This document shows, piece by piece, positions 60,976 to 64,000 of a stretch of DNA of 64,000 nt. Numbering within the stretch: the first letter of the stretch is position 1; each line of letters starts with the position of its first letter. Origin of the DNA: CBDCGS01 sp965216915 (GTDB taxonomy: Bacteria; Pseudomonadota; Alphaproteobacteria; UBA828); contig CBDCGS010000007.1 in the NCBI GenBank assembly GCA_965216915.1, forward strand, positions 62,001 to 126,000. Direction: 5' to 3'. A model generated the notes under the pieces. That model saw nothing but the letters and a program-made list of their open reading frames with translations, was not told the DNA's origin and did not search any database. The position numbers were made by a program, and so were the translations under genes.

Positions 60976-63900
60976 CTACTGGCTCGCGACCTGCGTTTCG
61001 GTCGGGGTTTCGGCGAGCAGCACCTGGATCTTGATGAGCTGGTTCTGGAACGCGATCAGCTCGTCGCCCGCGAGCTTTTGGCGGGTCGGCAGCTTGAGGC
61101 GCATTGGATTGACCTGCTTGCCGCCCTTGAGCACTTCATAGTGGAGATGCGGGCCGGTCGACCGTCCCGTCGAGCCGACATAGCCGATCACTTGCCCCTG
61201 TCGGACCCGCTTGCCGTTGCGCATGCCTTTCGCGTAGCGGCTGAGGTGCGCGTAGGCGGTGCTGTAGGACCCGTTGTGTCGGATCCGAACATATTTGCCA
61301 TAGGTGCCGAAGCGGCCGATTCGCTCGATCACGCCGTCGCCTGCGGCAAGGATGGGCGTGCCCCGCGGCGCCGCGAAATCCACACCGGTGTGCTTCTTGT
61401 TGTAGCCGAGCACGGGATGGCGGCGCATGCCATAGCCCGATGAGAGGCGCCCGCCCTGGATCGGCGTGCGCATGAGTGTCTTGCGCGCGCTCTGCCCCTC
61501 GCTCGTCAGATAGTCCGACGGCCCGTTCTCGGGCTCGTAGCGGTAGAGCTCGATCTTGCGGCCGCTCACCCAAAGCGCGGCATAGAGGATCGGGCCGTTT
61601 CCGACGACGGCACCGCCTTCGCTCTGGGTGATCTCGTAGAGCACCTCGAAACGGTCGCCGGATTGGATTTCGCGCTGGAAGTCGACATCGAAGCTGAAGA
61701 TGTGCAGCGTCTCGGTGAGGATGTCGATTGGCACGCCGGCCTGCGCGGCGGCGTCATAAAGGTTGTTGCGGATTTGGCCCCGTGTCTTGCGCAGAGACCG
61801 GATGAGCGGACGCTCGATTTCGCGGGATTCGAACGCCCCGTTCTCGGCGCGGGACACGATGACATTGCGGTCGGGCGCGACGTCGAGCGCGATTTCCGCA
61901 AGGCGCGGTTCACCGCCGCCGCGCGGCTCGAAGGCGAGCGACAGGGTTTGTCCGATTTGGAGCCGCCTGGGATTGTGGACCTCGCGAAACGCCTCAATCG
62001 CGGCATGCGCGTCGTCGTCGTCGCTGCCCGCGCGTGCGAGCGTCGAGGCGAGCGTGTCCCCTTGGCCGATCACGACCGCCTTTCGGATCAGCCCGCTATC
62101 GTCAGTGTGGCCGCGCGCCGTCTTGATTGCTGCCAGGGCTAACGCCGTGGCATCGCCCTCCGGCGGGTCTTCCGCAATGGGTGCCGCCGCAGCGACGATC
62201 GCACCGGCCATCACGGCGCCTTGCTCGGCGTCGGCAGTGACTGCCGCGCGATGCCTCTTGCCGTTCACGTCGAGTCTCTTCCGGACGATACGGCGCGGCG
62301 TCGTGAACGCGCGTTCGAGCCCGGCAACGCGCTTCGCGGCGAACGTCTCCGGGCCGGTGCGCGAGATCTGCACGGCCCGTTCTTCCCCCAGCTCGATGCC
62401 GATGCCGTCGAGGGCGTTGGCGCCGGTGTCGTCGGTGCCGATGACCAGCGTGATCTCTTGGCCGATCGAAAGGCGCCGAAGATTCATCACTTGGCGCGCC
62501 GCGCGGATCGCCCGGTCGGCCTCCACGCGGTCGATGCCGTTGCGCCGCAGGATCGCCATCAAGGTGTCGCCGCGCGCGACCGCGACCGTCTTGGCGTTTG
62601 GTTGGGCGCGCAGCGTTGGGGCGTCGGGCAGGGCTGGTGCCGGCGCAGGCGTTGCCGCGCCCTCTCGTGCGGCCGCGACCGCGGGCGTCGGCGACGCGGG
62701 CAGCGCCGGCTCGGTACGCTCGGTGGCGGCAACCGTGCTCGAAGGCTTGGGTGGAAGGCTCGGCCGCCTCACCGGACGGGGTATCGCGCTGTCGGCCAGC
62801 TGCGTTCTGTTCGGTTTGGCGATGGGCCGCGGCACGCTTGTCTGCTCGGCGTCATCGTCGGCGACCGATGCCGGAGCACTCGCGGCGACCGCGGGCGATG
62901 CCGGCTCGTCGGGGATGATCGGCGCAGGCGCGCCGTCCTGGGCCACCATCGATGCTTCGTCCGGACCAGCGTCTTGCGGAACAAGAGCGAGGGACGAAAT
63001 CTTGCTCTCGAACTGGGTGTCGCTCGTGCGCGCGATCTGCGCATGACGCCCGTCGCGCAGCGTGACGTCGACCGCCAGCAAGCGCCGCGCACTATCCTCG
63101 TCCGCCGCGCGGACGATGGTAATGGCTTGCCCGATCTTAAGGCGCCGCGGGTTGAAAACCGGCATCAATTGCCGGAGCGCCGACAAGGCTTCGCGGCGCG
63201 AGATCCCCGCCGTGGTGAGCACCTTCAAAAGCGTGTCGCCCTTCGCGGTCACGACCGTGACGGTGGTGGTGTGCTCGGCCGCCGCGAGAGACGGTGTGGC
63301 CTCGCCTAGCGTCGGCTCGGCAGCGCTCGGTCCGCTCGAGGCTTCTTGGGCGACGACCGTGGGGTGCGCGCCGCGCGGCGTCGCGGGTCCCTCCCGCCGC
63401 GCGCCCATTGAATGGCGTGGCGCGGTCTTGTGCGTCGCCACGCCGGCACGCTCGACCATCGCCGCAAGCTCGAACGCGGTGGTGCGGTAGACGGTGAAGC
63501 CGCCGCCTTTGTTGCCGATTACCTCGACAAAGCCACCCTCGGTCAGATGAATGGCCAAGCCGTGGAGCTCGTTGAGGCGGCCGCCATCCTGCCCGACCAT
63601 GAGTGAGACCTTTTGTCCCGGTCTCAGGCGTCGCGGCTCGAATTTCGAGCGCAGCGCGCGGATCGCGACCTCCGCCTGAATCGCGCCGATTCCGTGTTCA
63701 GACAGGATTTGGCGGATCGTTTCGCCGGAACGGACCGTGATGGTGAGGACATCCGAAGGATGGTCGGGCTTGCGTCCAGGCGCCGGCGGCGCCGCGGCCA
63801 CACCCACACTCGCGAGGCGGGTGACCCGGCTCGTGTAACCACCGCCCGGCTTGCGGCGCGCTTCGGCGAAACGTTCGATGTCGAGGGGCACGCTGACGAC

Positions 63901-64000
63901 CGCCAAATGATTGTCGTCGAAGCTCACATGGACCCTTTGGCCGATCTGAAGCCTGCGGATGTCCACGTTCCGGCCGATCGCCCGCCCGGCCCGGTCGGCC
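60976..64000 (-). CDS. M23 peptidase with tandem LysM-like/OapA modules (partial)
   Basis: The frame is open to the window edge, and its 5' end lies beyond it. At least four modules with the pattern GDTL...aI..a....(N/L)RRL.IGQ.(I/L)..: GETIRQILSEHG, GDTLLKVLTTAG, GDTLMAILRRNG and GDTLASTLARAG each lead a helix pair and end in RRLxxGQ; a fifth is cut by the edge. They resemble LysM-like OapA/Csd3 domains. Proline-rich linkers separate some. The C-terminal LytM domain has HTGVDFAAP, YAHLSRYAKG and GPHLHYE, all zinc ligands present. It probably anchors to the envelope and cuts peptidoglycan. The unusual module number sets it apart from standard 450-residue homologs. Confidence 0.9.
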   Translation of the reverse strand, partial: ADRAGRAIGRNVDIRRLQIGQRVHVSFDDNHLAVVSVPLDIERFAEARRKPGGGYTSRVTRLASVGVAAAPPAPGRKPDHPSDVLTITVRSGETIRQILSEHGIGAIQAEVAIRALRSKFEPRRLRPGQKVSLMVGQDGGRLNELHGLAIHLTEGGFVEVIGNKGGGFTVYRTTAFELAAMVERAGVATHKTAPRHSMGARREGPATPRGAHPTVVAQEASSGPSAAEPTLGEATPSLAAAEHTTTVTVVTAKGDTLLKVLTTAGISRREALSALRQLMPVFNPRRLKIGQAITIVRAADEDSARRLLAVDVTLRDGRHAQIARTSDTQFESKISSLALVPQDAGPDEASMVAQDGAPAPIIPDEPASPAVAASAPASVADDDAEQTSVPRPIAKPNRTQLADSAIPRPVRRPSLPPKPSSTVAATERTEPALPASPTPAVAAAREGAATPAPAPALPDAPTLRAQPNAKTVAVARGDTLMAILRRNGIDRVEADRAIRAARQVMNLRRLSIGQEITLVIGTDDTGANALDGIGIELGEERAVQISRTGPETFAAKRVAGLERAFTTPRRIVRKRLDVNGKRHRAAVTADAEQGAVMAGAIVAAAAPIAEDPPEGDATALALAAIKTARGHTDDSGLIRKAVVIGQGDTLASTLARAGSDDDDAHAAIEAFREVHNPRRLQIGQTLSLAFEPRGGGEPRLAEIALDVAPDRNVIVSRAENGAFESREIERPLIRSLRKTRGQIRNNLYDAAAQAGVPIDILTETLHIFSFDVDFQREIQSGDRFEVLYEITQSEGGAVVGNGPILYAALWVSGRKIELYRYEPENGPSDYLTSEGQSARKTLMRTPIQGGRLSSGYGMRRHPVLGYNKKHTGVDFAAPRGTPILAAGDGVIERIGRFGTYGKYVRIRHNGSYSTAYAHLSRYAKGMRNGKRVRQGQVIGYVGSTGRSTGPHLHYEVLKGGKQVNPMRLKLPTRQKLAGDELIAFQNQLIKIQVLLAETPTETQVASQ

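Overview
The window is a high-GC, densely packed chromosomal segment that reads as an alphaproteobacterium, probably near the Rhodospirillales. Indicators are the rpiB-glyA-nrdR-ribD-ribE-ribB(X)-ribH-nusB-thiL gene string, a MucR/Ros-type regulator, a DUF6898-type small protein, the tesA/ybbA/ybbP group, DUF3035 and paired M16 peptidase genes, and an endonuclease-type MutL with no MutH needed. Most of the segment is ordinary housekeeping sequence; accessory signals are scattered through it as small insertions.

Layout. 1-349 is a lower-GC stretch with no gene I can support, next to the 3' end of tRNA-Arg(CCG). 0.5-6.8 kb holds a metallo-beta-lactamase-fold hydrolase, an ABC ATPase, a CHCC zinc-finger protein, an MFS carrier and polA. 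6.9-10.6 kb is accessory: an orphan TIR-like (ThsB/MTH538-type) gene, a TetR regulator divergent from a DUF2141 protein and a Tat-exported carotenoid oxygenase, and a decayed pterin dehydratase gene. 10.6-22.5 kb has a metallopeptidase, thpR, the tesA|ybbA-ybbP divergon, membrane proteins, a FemAB-type acyltransferase, a cupin and the proton-pumping pyrophosphatase hppA. 22.5-29.7 kb is the minus-strand riboflavin/folate/transcription operon. 29.8-40.5 kb has mucR, small secreted proteins, a B12-binding radical SAM enzyme with a Crp-like regulator, glutathione peroxidase, acyl-CoA synthetase, RidA, an amidase and MaoC. 40.6-51.4 kb is one long, tightly overlapped plus-strand run: ribF-ileS-lspA-DUF3035-M16-M16-pgi-mutL. 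51.5-64 kb has rsmD, a pseudouridine synthase, a GATase, tadA, an IS630 element, purD, xseA, two M23 peptidase genes, a GST and an aldo/keto reductase.

The most unusual feature is a family of five near-identical ~106-bp non-coding elements (7376, 18044, 51387, 53272, 55684). They have CTAGAGCA...TGCTCTAG terminal inverted repeats and three internal hairpins. Each copy carries the stop codon of one neighbouring gene within its terminus, four of the five sit between convergent genes, and one fills the whole gap between a stop and a start codon. Their outermost bases match the ends of the resident TA-targeting IS630 element, which has inserted exactly at the edge of the fifth copy. I read them as MITE-like elements that dock in stop codons and may act as bidirectional terminators; this is inference.

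Other points worth a second look are a DNA polymerase I that lacks all the recognisable 3'-5' exonuclease residues, a RibB fused to a GTP-cyclohydrolase-like domain without zinc cysteines, start codons of tesA and ybbA that interlock in one CATG, and a peptidoglycan-hydrolase-type protein with at least four tandem LysM-like modules that runs off the right edge.
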